The notes: generated from the letters alone by a model not told the origin. Shown: positions 25,326 to 35,167, counted from the first letter of the stretch. The stretch is DNA of 64,000 nt from Streptomyces justiciae (GCF_015163075.1 NZ_JADDXU010000004.1:186001-250000), one strand, 5' to 3'. Numbers and translations: made by a program.

Positions 25326-27860
25326 TCAGTGCGCCAACTGGCCCACCACACGCCCCAGTTCGATCCGGTCGATGTTCGGCGCCCAACCGGTCGCGTTGCC
25401 GAACGTCATCGTGTTGGACCCCTTCTTCAGATCGACCGGGACGCCCCGCGTCCAGTAGTCGTCCCAGCTCCAGGTGTTCTTGAAGGTCGCCCGCGTCGGC
25501 ACACCCGAGTCGACGGTGATGTCCGCCGTACGGGACATGATGTCCGTGTTGTAGGCGTGCCCGTTGTCGCGCCGCTCGTTGTGCGCGTACTGGACGACCA
25601 GGAGGTAGCGGCCCGACTTGGGCGCGTTCACCGTGAACTCGGCTGCGCTGGACGGGCTGTTGCCAAGGGAGCCGATGTAGGAGCCGCCGGAGGCGTGCGC
25701 GGAGTCGACGAGTTCGGCGCCGCCGGACAGGGTGGCCGAAGCTGCCTCGTACGCGAGCGTGCCGGTGGTCGAGCCGTTGCCCGAGACGTCGAGGGAGCGG
25801 ACGGACGCGTGCCCCGCGGTCATGGCGACGCGGTTGTTCCCGGCCACCAGATACAGCCGCAGAGGCTGTCCCGGAGCTGCCGTCACCGTCTCCCCGTGCA
25901 GCCGCAGCTTCACCGGTGCCGAGGCGCGCGAGACGACCGTGAAGTAGCCGTCGCGCGGCGCGTAGACGTCGAAGACCGCCTTGTCACCGGTGCGCAGGAC
26001 GAGCGAGCCGGTACCCACGCCGTTCGACGACGAGTAGTCGTACGACGGCCTGCCGCTGATGTCCGCGAGCGTGGCCTCGTACGAGGCGGACGGCGCGCCG
26101 GTGCGCGCGGTCAGGTCGATCCGGTCGAGGGTCACCTCGGCGTCGCCCTTGGCCAACGTCACCACGTGCGAGCCTGCCGTGAGCCGGATGCCGACGTCCT
26201 TCTTGGCGCGGTAGGTCCAGTTCTCCGTGGACGGGTACGACACCGATACGGGGTCACCGCCGTCGACCGAGAGCTTCTGGGTGGCCGGGCCGCCGGACTG
26301 GTTGCCGTAGAGGATGGCCAGGTCATACGTGCCGTCCTTCGGGACCGACACCGTGAAGTCCACCTTGCTTGCGGCCTGGTTGAGCGAGCCGATGTCCTTG
26401 GTGCCGGAGGCCGCGTAGCCGTTGGCGTTGCTCACGGTGCCTTGTGTGTAGACCTGCCCTGCGGTGATCGAGGCGTCCTCGGCCTCGTACGACGCCGACC
26501 AGGGGACGGTGGCGGGGGAGGGGGTGCCCGAGCCGCCCGGTGTGAGGACGATCCGGTACGCCGACATCTTGCTCATGCCGCGCAGCGGGACGGTCACCGT
26601 GCCGTCGTCCGCCACCTTGAGCTTGGTGCGGGTGAGCACCTGCGGTGCGGCGTGCTGCCCTTCGTACCCGGACCAGGCCGCCTCGGCGACGGTCGCGGTG
26701 ACCGTACGGCCGAACACGGACCGCGGGACGTTCCGCACCACGACGTCCGAGTCACCGGCCGAGCCGCCCAGCAGCACCTGCGCCTGACGGCGGGAGGGAT
26801 CGAGGGAGGCGAGGCCCTGGAGGGTGTCGATGGTGTTCGGCTGGGGCGGGGTGACCTTCACCGTGTCGCCGGTCATCCCGGCGTACCAACGGAAGAACCA
26901 CCAGCCGCCGTTGGGGATGTTGGAGCGCACCACCTGACCGCTGAGATTGCCGGCGGCGTCCCAGTACGCCATGTTGGCGTACACCTTGTTCCTCTCGAAC
27001 ATCGAGACCCACTGCACGAGCTGTCCCGGCACGGACAGGTCGCGGCGGTTGGCGTACTCGTCGATGTTGATCTTGAGTGGGTCGATGCCCAACTCGCGCT
27101 CAAGGGCACGGTAGTTGTCGTAGTGGCCCTGGAAGTCGCGGAGCGAGCCGGAGCTCAGTTCGTGCCAGGTCATGATCTGCGGCAGGACGTTCTCGCGTTG
27201 GGCGAAGGTGAGGAAGTCCCGCAGGAAGCGCGGGTAGTAGCCGGTCTCGTTGGGGCCCGCGATCACCGCGTCCGGGTCGATGGCGCGGATGCGGTGGTAG
27301 ACCGTCTTCCAGTGCGCGAAGAAGCGGTCGCGCTCGACCTCGTACGCGGCCTGGTCGGTGAGGTTGAGCTTGTACCAGATGAAGTCCGGTTCGTTGAACG
27401 GGATGTAGACGAAACGGTCGCTGTTCGGGTCGGCCGCGATCTCCTTGGTGATCTTGTCGACCTTGGGGAGATAGTCGTCGATGCCGAGGTCCTCGTACGG
27501 CCACTTGGCGTAGATGTCCTGCATCATCACGTTGATCTCGCCGCCGCCGTTGCGGAAGAACGCCTTCGACACGGACAGCGCGTCGCCGTTGGGGTGCTGG
27601 GCGCCGCCCTCCGGTTTCTGCGAGATGCTGGTGATCTTCAGGGGTTCCAGGGCGGCGTCGCTGGGAACGCCGTCGTCGCCGAGGCCGTACAGGGCACCGT
27701 TGGCGCCGAGCGTCACCGGGCCCTCGGATGTGGCGAGGTCGACGGTGAGGCGTTGCGGGTCGGCGGCCGACGCGGAGCCCATGGTGGGGAGCATGGCGGC
27801 GAGGGCAAGTGCGGCTGTCAGCAAGGCGGTTCGGGATCTCGTGCGGGTGGGGGAGAGCAC
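25326..27860 (-). CDS. Secreted GH39-like glycoside hydrolase with C-terminal carbohydrate-binding modules
   Basis: An 844-residue precursor from GTG 27860, which has GGAGG eight bases upstream; ATG 27893 would overlap the permease gene. The signal peptide ends near GSASA. The TIM-barrel domain has an acid/base candidate E157 in FNEPD and a nucleophile candidate E268 in NIDEYAN, the GH39/clan A pattern. After about residue 470 come two to three beta-sandwich modules beginning SYEAED and TLAYEAASATL, typical of CBM6/CBM35-type sugar-binding domains. It starts 16 bases after the permease stop, so it is the last gene of the ABC operon and probably releases the sugar that operon imports. Confidence 0.85.
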   Translation of the reverse strand: MLSPTRTRSRTALLTAALALAAMLPTMGSASAADPQRLTVDLATSEGPVTLGANGALYGLGDDGVPSDAALEPLKITSISQKPEGGAQHPNGDALSVSKAFFRNGGGEINVMMQDIYAKWPYEDLGIDDYLPKVDKITKEIAADPNSDRFVYIPFNEPDFIWYKLNLTDQAAYEVERDRFFAHWKTVYHRIRAIDPDAVIAGPNETGYYPRFLRDFLTFAQRENVLPQIMTWHELSSGSLRDFQGHYDNYRALERELGIDPLKINIDEYANRRDLSVPGQLVQWVSMFERNKVYANMAYWDAAGNLSGQVVRSNIPNGGWWFFRWYAGMTGDTVKVTPPQPNTIDTLQGLASLDPSRRQAQVLLGGSAGDSDVVVRNVPRSVFGRTVTATVAEAAWSGYEGQHAAPQVLTRTKLKVADDGTVTVPLRGMSKMSAYRIVLTPGGSGTPSPATVPWSASYEAEDASITAGQVYTQGTVSNANGYAASGTKDIGSLNQAASKVDFTVSVPKDGTYDLAILYGNQSGGPATQKLSVDGGDPVSVSYPSTENWTYRAKKDVGIRLTAGSHVVTLAKGDAEVTLDRIDLTARTGAPSASYEATLADISGRPSYDYSSSNGVGTGSLVLRTGDKAVFDVYAPRDGYFTVVSRASAPVKLRLHGETVTAAPGQPLRLYLVAGNNRVAMTAGHASVRSLDVSGNGSTTGTLAYEAASATLSGGAELVDSAHASGGSYIGSLGNSPSSAAEFTVNAPKSGRYLLVVQYAHNERRDNGHAYNTDIMSRTADITVDSGVPTRATFKNTWSWDDYWTRGVPVDLKKGSNTMTFGNATGWAPNIDRIELGRVVGQLAH

Positions 27861-27876
27861 GCTGTCGGACCTCCGG

Positions 27877-28701
27877 TTATTTGACGGCTCCACTGGTGAT
27901 TCCGGACACGATCTTTCGCTGGCCGACGAGGAACACGGCGACCATGGGCAGGCTCATCACCACGACGTACGCGAAGACGAGATGCCAGTTGTTGAGGTAG
28001 AGCTGGGCGCTGGCGACCTGGTAGAGGTTGAGCGGCAGGGTCGCCCGGTCTCCGCCGCCGAGGACGAAGAACGCGTAGAAGATGTCGCTCCAGGCGTAGA
28101 GCATCACCATGATCGTCGCGGTGGCGATCACCGGCCTGAGGAGCGGAAGGACGATCCGCGCGAAGATCCGCCAGGGCGCCGCCCCGTCGATGCGGGCCGC
28201 CTCCTCCAGCTCCATCGGGATCGCGCGGATGAAACCGGTCATGAAGAAGATCGACGTCGACAGATACATGCCGGTGTAGACGGCGATCATGCCCGGGCGG
28301 GTGTTCGACAGACCCAGCTGGCGCAGCTCCATCACGATGGTGATGACCGCCGGGGGCAGCAGCAGTCCGCTGATGCACAGCGCGTACGCCGCCGAGACCA
28401 GCTTGGACTTCCGGCGCGCGAACACCCAGGCCGCGCCCGCCCCGAGCAGCAGCACGAGAATCACCGAAGGCACCACGACCAGCAGGGAGTTGAGGAACCC
28501 GCGGAGCATCTCGCCCTGGCTGACGGCGTCCGCGTAATTGCTGCCCGGCTGCCAGCGCCCCGGCAGATCCAGGTTGGGCTTGATGGCCTCCGCCTGCGGC
28601 TTGGCCGAGGTGACGGCGACCAGCCACAGGGGCACGCCGACGGCGAGGCCGGCCAGCAGGAGGACGAGGACGGGGCGGCCGTAACGCCACACCGGGGTCA
28701 C
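27877..28701 (-). CDS. Sugar ABC transporter permease (CUT1, MalG-like)
   Basis: A 274-residue permease with six probable helices and the EAA motif around ELEEAARIDGAAPWRIFARIVLPLL, characteristic of MalG-type subunits. Start GTG 28701 overlaps the MalF-like stop (GTGA). Like most Streptomyces CUT1 operons it has no dedicated ATPase gene nearby, and the shared ATPase MsiK usually serves such systems. That last point is from family knowledge, not from this sequence. Confidence 0.9.
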   Translation of the reverse strand: MTPVWRYGRPVLVLLLAGLAVGVPLWLVAVTSAKPQAEAIKPNLDLPGRWQPGSNYADAVSQGEMLRGFLNSLLVVVPSVILVLLLGAGAAWVFARRKSKLVSAAYALCISGLLLPPAVITIVMELRQLGLSNTRPGMIAVYTGMYLSTSIFFMTGFIRAIPMELEEAARIDGAAPWRIFARIVLPLLRPVIATATIMVMLYAWSDIFYAFFVLGGGDRATLPLNLYQVASAQLYLNNWHLVFAYVVVMSLPMVAVFLVGQRKIVSGITSGAVK

Positions 28702-29621
28702 AGCAGCTGCTCCCTTCGCCGGAGCCCGACGACCAACGGGATCGCCACGGCCACCACGACCAGGAACAGGACCAGACTCATCGCGGAGGCCTGGGCGTAC
28801 AGGCCCTGCCCGAAGACGCGGAACATGTAGATGTTGAAGACCTCGGTGGAGGCCGCGGGCCCGCCGCCGGTCGTCGCCTGCACGATGTCGAAGGTGTTCA
28901 TCGAACCGATCAGCGCTGTCGTCACGTTGAAGGTGACGGCCGGGGCGAGCATCGGCCAGCGCACCGACCAGAAGGTCCGCCAGGGCCCGGCGCCGTCCAT
29001 CCGCGCGGCCTCCAGCATGTCCCCGGGGATGCCCTTGAGCCCGGCCAGATAGATCAGCATCGACAGGCCCATCCACTTCCAGCCGTGGATGAGCGTGACC
29101 ACGACCAGCGTCCACGACGTCGACCCCAGCCACGGAAAGTCCGTCCCCAGCACGGAGTTGACGGCGCCGTCCTGGTCCAGCAGCGCCTGGAAGACGTAAC
29201 CGGTCGCGAGAGCCGAGATGAGCACCGGCAGGAAGAAGACGGCACGGAAGAAGCGGTTGAAGCGGGTGTCGTCCTCCAGCAGCAGGGCGAGTACGAGACC
29301 GAAGCCGTTCTGGAAGAAGGCCGCGAGCAGCGCGTACAGCAGGGTCGTGCGGATCGCCCGCAGCAGTGAGCCGTCGTCGGCGATCGTCCTGAAGTTGTCC
29401 AGGCCGGTGAAGGCGATGTCCGGGTGGTAGGAGGACCAGTTGGTGAACGGGTAGTAGAAGTTGAGCAGGTTGGGCACCAGGAAGAAGCCCGCGAAGACGA
29501 CGATCGCCGGGAGCGCGAACCACCACGGGTGGTGCACGGCGGCGCGCGGCAGCCGCCCCGGCTTCTTCGGCGGGCCCGTCACCCGGGCGGCCTTGTGGGC
29601 GCGTACGACGGTGTGAGTCAT
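28698..29621 (-). CDS. Sugar ABC transporter permease (CUT1, MalF-like)
   Basis: A 307-residue permease with a basic N-terminal tail (KKPGRLPRAAVHHPW), six probable helices and an EAA loop near GDMLEAARMDGAGPWRTFWSVRWPML. It pairs with the MalG-like subunit downstream and follows the binding-protein gene with a two-base gap. Operon order is LacI regulator, binding protein, MalF, MalG, GH39-like enzyme. Confidence 0.9.
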   Translation of the reverse strand: MTHTVVRAHKAARVTGPPKKPGRLPRAAVHHPWWFALPAIVVFAGFFLVPNLLNFYYPFTNWSSYHPDIAFTGLDNFRTIADDGSLLRAIRTTLLYALLAAFFQNGFGLVLALLLEDDTRFNRFFRAVFFLPVLISALATGYVFQALLDQDGAVNSVLGTDFPWLGSTSWTLVVVTLIHGWKWMGLSMLIYLAGLKGIPGDMLEAARMDGAGPWRTFWSVRWPMLAPAVTFNVTTALIGSMNTFDIVQATTGGGPAASTEVFNIYMFRVFGQGLYAQASAMSLVLFLVVVAVAIPLVVGLRRREQLL

Positions 29622-29623
29622 CG

Positions 29624-30946
29624 TCAGAACCCGGGCGCGGCCTGTGCCTTGGCCACCTGTGCGAACTGGTCCTGGATGGCCTGGGCGACCTGCTGGGGGT
29701 TCTTCTTGCCGTAGATCATGTCGGCGAGGTACAGATGCGTGTCCGGGGCGACGATCGCCTTGGCCTGGAAGACGCCGATGGCGGTGGGCAGGGCCTCGAC
29801 CTGGTCCTTCGAGGTCTGCGGCAGGCCGTCGGGGGTCGGGACGGAGGGCTGCACGGACGGGATCTTCATCGTCTTGATGTAGTCGGCGTAGTCGGGGCCG
29901 AGCCAGAAGGCGAGGAACTGCCGGGCCGCGTTCTGCCGCTTCTCGTCACCGGTCTTGAACGCGACCACGCCGTTGGTCTGGTCGGGCGAATACAGGCCGG
30001 TGGCCGAGGAGTTGGCGACGGGGAACCAGCCGATCTTCTGGTCGATCTCGGCGGTGGAGTACTTGGCCTGCAACTGGCTCTGGAAGGAGGTGACGTTGAG
30101 GACCATCCCGGCCTCGCCCTTCCACAGGGCGTCGGCCTGACCGGTGAAGGTGCCGGTGCGGTAGTTCTTCTGGGCCAGTCCGGCGTCGAGGAGCTTGTCC
30201 TTGTACTTCTTGATCGCGCCGACCACGACGGGGTCGGTCCACTTCTCCTTGTTCTGGTTCAGCCCTTCCCACCACGACTGGTCGAGATCGGTGAGCTGGA
30301 CCTGCATCTGCCACTGCAGCGGCCACTTGTCGCCGCCGGCCTCGTAGAAGGCCGCCGCGTCCGTCTTGTCGACGACCTTGTGGCCGAGGGCCAGCAGCTC
30401 GTCGTACGACTTCGGGAAGTCCTTCTCGCTGAGCCCGGCCTTCGCGAAGACGTCCTTGTTGTAGTAGACGCCGAGCATGGCGGGGCTGGTGACGATCGCC
30501 GCGTACCGCTTGCCGTCGATCATGCCGAGGGACTTCTCGGTGTCGCCGAGCTTGGACTCCCACGGTTCCCCGTCGAGGGGGAGGAGGTTCTGCTTGGGCT
30601 GGATGAACGGCAGGGTGGAGATGGAGGGTTGCCAGAACATCAGGTCGGGACGGTCGCCGGAGGCCAGCTTCGTCGGCACGTTCTGCTCGTAGAGGTCCGG
30701 GATCGCCTGGGTCTCGACCTTGGCGCCGGTGGCCTTCTCGAAGGCGTCGATGACCTGCTTCGGCGCGTTGACCGTGTTCTGCGCGGTCCACATCGTGAGC
30801 TTCACACCGTCGAGGCGGGCCGTCGGATTCACCGCCGTCTGCTTGGCGTCGGAGTCCGAGTCGGCAGCGGTGGGGTCGCTGCACGCGGTGGCGGCCAGGG
30901 CGAGGGCGGATATCAGTGCCAGTGCGGGGAGTGCTCTTCTCTTCAT
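29624..30946 (-). CDS. Sugar ABC transporter substrate-binding lipoprotein (CUT1)
   Basis: A 440-residue lipoprotein with signal KRRALPALALISALALAA and lipobox ATAC, then a Ser/Asp linker. The body is family 1 solute-binding: VKLTMWTAQNTVNAPKQV, GAKVETQAIPDLYEQN, and DPVVVGAIKKYKDKLLDAG. ATG 30946 is chosen over GTG 30949 because AAAGG lies six bases upstream. The 66 bases between it and the LacI gene hold no obvious promoter or copy of the LacI operator, so it may be cotranscribed with the regulator. Confidence 0.9.
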   Translation of the reverse strand: MKRRALPALALISALALAATACSDPTAADSDSDAKQTAVNPTARLDGVKLTMWTAQNTVNAPKQVIDAFEKATGAKVETQAIPDLYEQNVPTKLASGDRPDLMFWQPSISTLPFIQPKQNLLPLDGEPWESKLGDTEKSLGMIDGKRYAAIVTSPAMLGVYYNKDVFAKAGLSEKDFPKSYDELLALGHKVVDKTDAAAFYEAGGDKWPLQWQMQVQLTDLDQSWWEGLNQNKEKWTDPVVVGAIKKYKDKLLDAGLAQKNYRTGTFTGQADALWKGEAGMVLNVTSFQSQLQAKYSTAEIDQKIGWFPVANSSATGLYSPDQTNGVVAFKTGDEKRQNAARQFLAFWLGPDYADYIKTMKIPSVQPSVPTPDGLPQTSKDQVEALPTAIGVFQAKAIVAPDTHLYLADMIYGKKNPQQVAQAIQDQFAQVAKAQAAPGF

Positions 30947-31012
30947 CACGTGCCTTTCGGAGCAGGTGGTTCAGGAAGCGGGACTCACAACTGCCGTGCA
31001 CGTACGCGGTGT

Positions 31013-32044
31013 TCAGGAGGGCGGCGGCCCCGAGCTCTCCCGCACCACCAACTCCGGAACGGAGACCGGATGCGGGGCGACCTGCGCCGACTCCTCCAGC
31101 ACCCCGTGCAGCAGCGCGAACGCGGACCGCCCCAGACCCGTGAAGTCCAGGCGTACGGTCGTGAGGGACGGCGTGAGATAGGCCGAGTGCGGGGCGTCGT
31201 CGAACCCGGCCACGCTGACCTCGCCCGGCACTGGGCGGCCCGCCTCGTGCAGGGCACGCAGGACGCCGAGGGCCAGGTCGTCGTTGCCGCACAGGACCGC
31301 GGTGACGGCCGGGTCCTTCGCGAGCTTCCGCCCGGCCGCGTGGCCGCCCGCGGGACCCCAACTGCCCTGCACCGGACGGGGTTGCGGGGCGCCAGCCTCC
31401 TTCAGGGCCTGCCGCCAGCCGCCGGTGCGGGCGCTCGTGCGGCGGGTGCTGGACGGGATGGCGACGTAGTGCACGGTCTCGTGCCCGAGCGAGAGCAGAT
31501 GACGGGTCGCCTCGTAGGCGGCCTCGCGGTCGTCGGTCCACACCCAGGGGCGGTTCTCGCCGGGCGGGCTCGCCGGGGTCTCCACCACGCCGACGACCGG
31601 CACTTCGGCCGGTACGGCGTCCAGGGCGCGGACACCGGCCGGATCGTAGGCGATCACGATCAGGCCCCCGCCCGCGTCGGCGGCGCGTTGCACCTCCGCG
31701 GCGACCGCGGCCTCGTCGGCCGACTCCAGGACGCTGATCCCGACCGCGTAGGAGGCGGCGCGGGCGGCCTCCTCCACACCCTGGAGGATCGAGGCGTAGC
31801 CGTAGTGCGTGGTGTTGGCGGTGAGCACGGTCACGGCCCGGGTGCGCCCGCTGGCCAGGGCGAGCGCGGTCGCGCTGCGCCGGAAGCCGAGCTCGTCGAT
31901 GGCGGCGAGCACCCGTTCCCGGGTGGACGGCTTGACACTGGGGTGGCCGTTGATCACCCGGGAGACGGTCTGGTACGAGACGCCGGCGGCCGCCGCGACG
32001 TCTCTGATGCTTGCCGGGCTCCTTGTGTGACCGGTCACATTCAT
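31013..32044 (-). CDS. LacI-family transcriptional regulator
   Basis: A 343-residue repressor. The helix-turn-helix is at the N-terminus (IRDVAAAAGVSYQTVSRVING, then the hinge LALASGRTRAVTVL). The C-terminal ligand-binding domain is of the periplasmic-binding fold (VAGFDDAPHSAYLTPSLTTVR). ATG 32044 is the likeliest start, and codons 3-6 (VTGH) are themselves written by an operator copy. It heads the sugar ABC/GH39 operon and is divergent from the GH36 gene, so it most likely represses both and responds to a galactoside- or pentose-type inducer. Confidence 0.9.
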   Translation of the reverse strand: MNVTGHTRSPASIRDVAAAAGVSYQTVSRVINGHPSVKPSTRERVLAAIDELGFRRSATALALASGRTRAVTVLTANTTHYGYASILQGVEEAARAASYAVGISVLESADEAAVAAEVQRAADAGGGLIVIAYDPAGVRALDAVPAEVPVVGVVETPASPPGENRPWVWTDDREAAYEATRHLLSLGHETVHYVAIPSSTRRTSARTGGWRQALKEAGAPQPRPVQGSWGPAGGHAAGRKLAKDPAVTAVLCGNDDLALGVLRALHEAGRPVPGEVSVAGFDDAPHSAYLTPSLTTVRLDFTGLGRSAFALLHGVLEESAQVAPHPVSVPELVVRESSGPPPS

Positions 32045-32066
32045 GCGAGGATTGTGACCGGTCACA
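32026..32066. promoter_or_regulatory. Two perfect LacI-type operators
   Basis: The palindrome TGTGACCGGTCACA occurs twice, at 32026-32039 and 32053-32066, centres 27 bp apart, between the LacI gene and the GH36 gene. Perfect dyad symmetry with a central CG step is typical of LacI-family operators. The promoter-distal copy lies inside the start of the lacI-type coding region, suggesting autoregulation. No copy was seen upstream of the binding-protein gene. Confidence 0.8.
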
Positions 32067-32120
32067 CAGGGGGCGTCAAGAGAACGTAACAAGGGGTTCA
32101 CGCGACCGAGGGGGAGTGCC

Positions 32121-34256
32121 TTGACCGGTACGGCCGATGCGGGGGAGCTCGAGCAGCAGGACTCGAACTCGGATCAGGGCGCGTTCAGTTGGGGGCATGG
32201 CCGACTGGAGGCCGAGTTCGCCACCGCCTCCGACGGGACCCTGCGGCTGACCCGGCTCGACAGCACCGGCTCCGGTGATCCGGAGACCGCGCTCCCGCTC
32301 GTCGAGCTCACCGCCCTGGGTCACGGCAGCGGCTGGTCCGGCCCGCGCTTCACCGGAACCGCCTTCGGGTCGAGGCTCGCGTACCGGCGACACCACGCGG
32401 ACCGGCACGGCGGCTGGGAGCGGCTCACAGTCGAACTCCACGACCCCGCAACGGGATTGACGGTTTTCGTCGAGCTGTCCTCCCCGGCCGGGATTCCCGT
32501 CCTGCGTTCCCGGGCGCGCCTGCGCAACGACGGCGACGAGCCGCTCGTCGTCCAGTCCGTCAGCAGCCTCCTGCTCGCCGGACTGCCGGGCCCGGACTCG
32601 CTCGACGTCCACCGGGCCCGCAACGACTGGCTCGCCGAATGCCGTTGGTACGCCGAGCCGCTGCGCGGGACCGTCGCCGACATCAACGTCCACGCCCACC
32701 AGCACGACAGCCGGGCCGCGCTCACCCTCACCGGACGCGGCAGCTGGCCCACCGACGGTCACCTGGCCATGGGCGCCCTGACCCGACGCGGGGACGGCCG
32801 GGCCTGGCTGTGGCAGATCGAGTCCCCGGCGGGGTGGCGCTGGGACCTCGGCGAACACGCCGGCGGCACGTATCTGGCGCTGAACGGTCCCACCGATGCC
32901 GAGCACCAGTGGCGGGTCCGGCTCGCGCCGGGCGAGGAGTTCACCACGGTGCCGGCCGTGCTCGCGCTGGGCGCCGGGTTCGACGCGGCGCTGGGCGCCC
33001 TCACCTCGTACCGCAGGCTCGTCCGCCGCCCGCACCCGGACCACGACCGTCTGCCGGTCGTCTTCAACGACTACATGAACACCCTGATGGGCGACCCCAC
33101 GACGGCCAAGCTCCTGCCCCTGATCGACGCCGCCGCCGATGCGGGCGCGGAGTACTTCTGCATCGACTCCGGCTGGTACGACGACACGGCGGACGGCGGC
33201 TGGTGGAACAGCGTCGGCGCCTGGGAACCCTCCGTCCGGCGCTTTCCCGGCGGCGGCATCCGGGCCGTGCTGGACCGCATCCGCGAACGCGGCATGGTGC
33301 CCGGGCTGTGGCTGGAGCCCGAGGTCATCGGCGTCGACAGTCCCCTCGCGGCGACGCTGCCGCCGGAGGCGTTCTTCATGCGTGACGGCGTACGCCTCAC
33401 CGAACAGGGCCGCCACCAGCTCGACTTGCGGTACCCCGCCGCCCGCGCCCACCTCGACCGGACGGTGGACCGGATCGTGGGGGAGTGGGGCGTGGGCTAC
33501 CTCAAGCTCGACTACAACATCGTCGTCGACCCGGGAACCTGCGGCCCCGACGACCTCGCCCCCGGCGCCGGACTGCTCGGCCACGCCCACGCCTACCTCG
33601 ACTGGCTCTCCGGCCTGCTGGACCGCTACCCGCACCTGGTCATCGAGAACTGCGCCTCAGGCGGCATGCGCATGGACGGCGCCACCCTCGCCGTCACCCA
33701 GCTCCAGTCCACCAGCGACCAGCAGGACCCACTGCGCTACCCGCCCATCTCCGCCGCCGCGCCAACGGCCGTCCCGCCGGAGCAGGGGGCCGTCTGGGCC
33801 TATCCGCAGCCCGAGTTCGACGACGACCTGATCCGATTCACCCTGGGCGGCGCGTTGTTGGGCCGCATCCATCTGTCAGGGCATCTGAACCGCATGTCGC
33901 AGGTCCAACTCCGCCTCGTGCGTGACGCGGTGGACGTGTACAAGGCGATCCGGACCGACCTCGCCGAGGCCCTGCCGTTCTGGCCCATCGGGCTGCCCGG
34001 TTGGACGGACGAGTGGCTCGCCCTGGGCATGCGGGTGCCTGACGGCCGTACGACGTATCTGTCGGTGTGGCGGCGGGGTGGGGAGGCTGAACTGACCCTT
34101 CCGGTAGGGCACTTGGCCGGGCGGGCGGTGCGCGCGGAGATACTGCATCCGGCGGACGACTCCGTCGGCACGGCCGTGTGGGACGAGGACGCGGTGCAGG
34201 TGTCGGTGCCGCGGGCGCCCGGTGTCGTGTTGGTGCGGTTGACCGTCGAGTCGTAG
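32121..34256 (+). CDS. Alpha-galactosidase-like GH36 enzyme
   Basis: A 711-residue GH36 protein: N-terminal beta-sandwich, central barrel and C-terminal beta domain. The nucleophile is D464 in YLKLDYN, the acid/base is D533 in TSDQQDP, and substrate-loop motifs are IDSGWYDD and ENCASGGMRMD. GH36 enzymes hydrolyse alpha-galactosides such as melibiose, raffinose or galactomannan side chains; some act on alpha-GalNAc or beta-L-arabinopyranosides. No signal peptide, so it acts inside on imported oligosaccharides. TTG 32121 with GGGGGAG upstream is the start. It is divergent from the lacI-type gene and downstream of both operators. Confidence 0.9.
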   Translation: MTGTADAGELEQQDSNSDQGAFSWGHGRLEAEFATASDGTLRLTRLDSTGSGDPETALPLVELTALGHGSGWSGPRFTGTAFGSRLAYRRHHADRHGGWERLTVELHDPATGLTVFVELSSPAGIPVLRSRARLRNDGDEPLVVQSVSSLLLAGLPGPDSLDVHRARNDWLAECRWYAEPLRGTVADINVHAHQHDSRAALTLTGRGSWPTDGHLAMGALTRRGDGRAWLWQIESPAGWRWDLGEHAGGTYLALNGPTDAEHQWRVRLAPGEEFTTVPAVLALGAGFDAALGALTSYRRLVRRPHPDHDRLPVVFNDYMNTLMGDPTTAKLLPLIDAAADAGAEYFCIDSGWYDDTADGGWWNSVGAWEPSVRRFPGGGIRAVLDRIRERGMVPGLWLEPEVIGVDSPLAATLPPEAFFMRDGVRLTEQGRHQLDLRYPAARAHLDRTVDRIVGEWGVGYLKLDYNIVVDPGTCGPDDLAPGAGLLGHAHAYLDWLSGLLDRYPHLVIENCASGGMRMDGATLAVTQLQSTSDQQDPLRYPPISAAAPTAVPPEQGAVWAYPQPEFDDDLIRFTLGGALLGRIHLSGHLNRMSQVQLRLVRDAVDVYKAIRTDLAEALPFWPIGLPGWTDEWLALGMRVPDGRTTYLSVWRRGGEAELTLPVGHLAGRAVRAEILHPADDSVGTAVWDEDAVQVSVPRAPGVVLVRLTVES

Positions 34257-34327
34257 GCGAGGATTCTTCTGCGGGGCTGCGGTGCCTCGCCTCCGAACCT
34301 CCGTGAGCCAATCCCCCGGGAGCCGAC

Positions 34328-35167
34328 GTGACCGGAATCAGGCAGGGCGGCACCACCGCGCACACCGTCCTCGTGACGGGGGCCGCCAGCGGCATCGGCA
34401 GACACGCCGCCCTCACCTACGCCCGGCGCGGCCATCCGGTGGCGGCCGTGGACATCGATGCCGGGCGCCTCGCCCAACTACCTCAGCAGGCAGGCCTGCA
34501 CACCTTCGTCTGCGATGTCGCCGACTCCGCCGCACTGGACAGGACGCTGGAGGACGTCGAGGCCGCTCTCGGAACACCGACGCGTGTCGTTCATAGCGCC
34601 GGCATCGCCCGCGTGGGACGGCTCCTCGGCCAACCCCTCGCCGACATCGAGCAGTTGGTGCGCGTCAACTATCTCGGCAGCGTCCAGGTGGCCCGAGCCG
34701 TCGTGCCGCGTATGGCCGCCGGGCAGGGCGGTGATCTGATCCTCGTGGCGTCCATCGCCGGATGGGTGCCGATGACGTCGGTGGGGGCCTACTCCGCGTC
34801 GAAGGCGGCCGTCGTCGCGATGGCCGAGGTGCTCGCCCGGGAGTGCGCCGACAGTGGCGTCCGGGTGGTGTGTGTCTGCCCGCCCGCCGTGGAGACACCG
34901 ATGCTCACCGAGATGCAGCGCAGCCATCCCGACGTCATCAGTGACGCCCCGGGCATCCACCCCGACGTCGTGCTGCGCGCCGCCGAGCGGGCCCTGGCCA
35001 GGCGGCGCGTCCTGGCGTTCCCCGGCCGCGGCACGACCACCCTGTGGCGGGCCCGGCGACTGGCGCCGCTGCGGGTCACCAGGCTGTTGGAGGCGGTCCT
35101 GCTGAAGCAGCTGAGCAAGCACCGCCCCGCGCAGTCTCCGGCGAGAGAGGCAGATGAGGAGGCGTAG
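34328..35167 (+). CDS. Short-chain dehydrogenase/reductase (SDR)
   Basis: A 279-residue classical SDR. The cofactor motif is TGAASGIG, an Asp after beta-2 (VDIDA) suggests NAD(H) preference, HSAGIAR stands in for the NNAG motif and YSASK gives the catalytic Tyr and Lys. The C-terminal tail is basic and extended compared with the 250-residue norm, with an amphipathic region that could touch membranes. GTG 34328 follows GGGAG. It lies at the junction of the sugar-use module and the hypoxia island, and its substrate is unknown. Confidence 0.88.
   Translation: MTGIRQGGTTAHTVLVTGAASGIGRHAALTYARRGHPVAAVDIDAGRLAQLPQQAGLHTFVCDVADSAALDRTLEDVEAALGTPTRVVHSAGIARVGRLLGQPLADIEQLVRVNYLGSVQVARAVVPRMAAGQGGDLILVASIAGWVPMTSVGAYSASKAAVVAMAEVLARECADSGVRVVCVCPPAVETPMLTEMQRSHPDVISDAPGIHPDVVLRAAERALARRRVLAFPGRGTTTLWRARRLAPLRVTRLLEAVLLKQLSKHRPAQSPAREADEEA

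Noticed and set aside
31013..32101. Upstream start (32101) for the LacI regulator
   Set aside because: It would add 19 residues unlike LacI N-termini and place both operators inside the coding region; ATG 32044 gives the normal distance to the helix-turn-helix.
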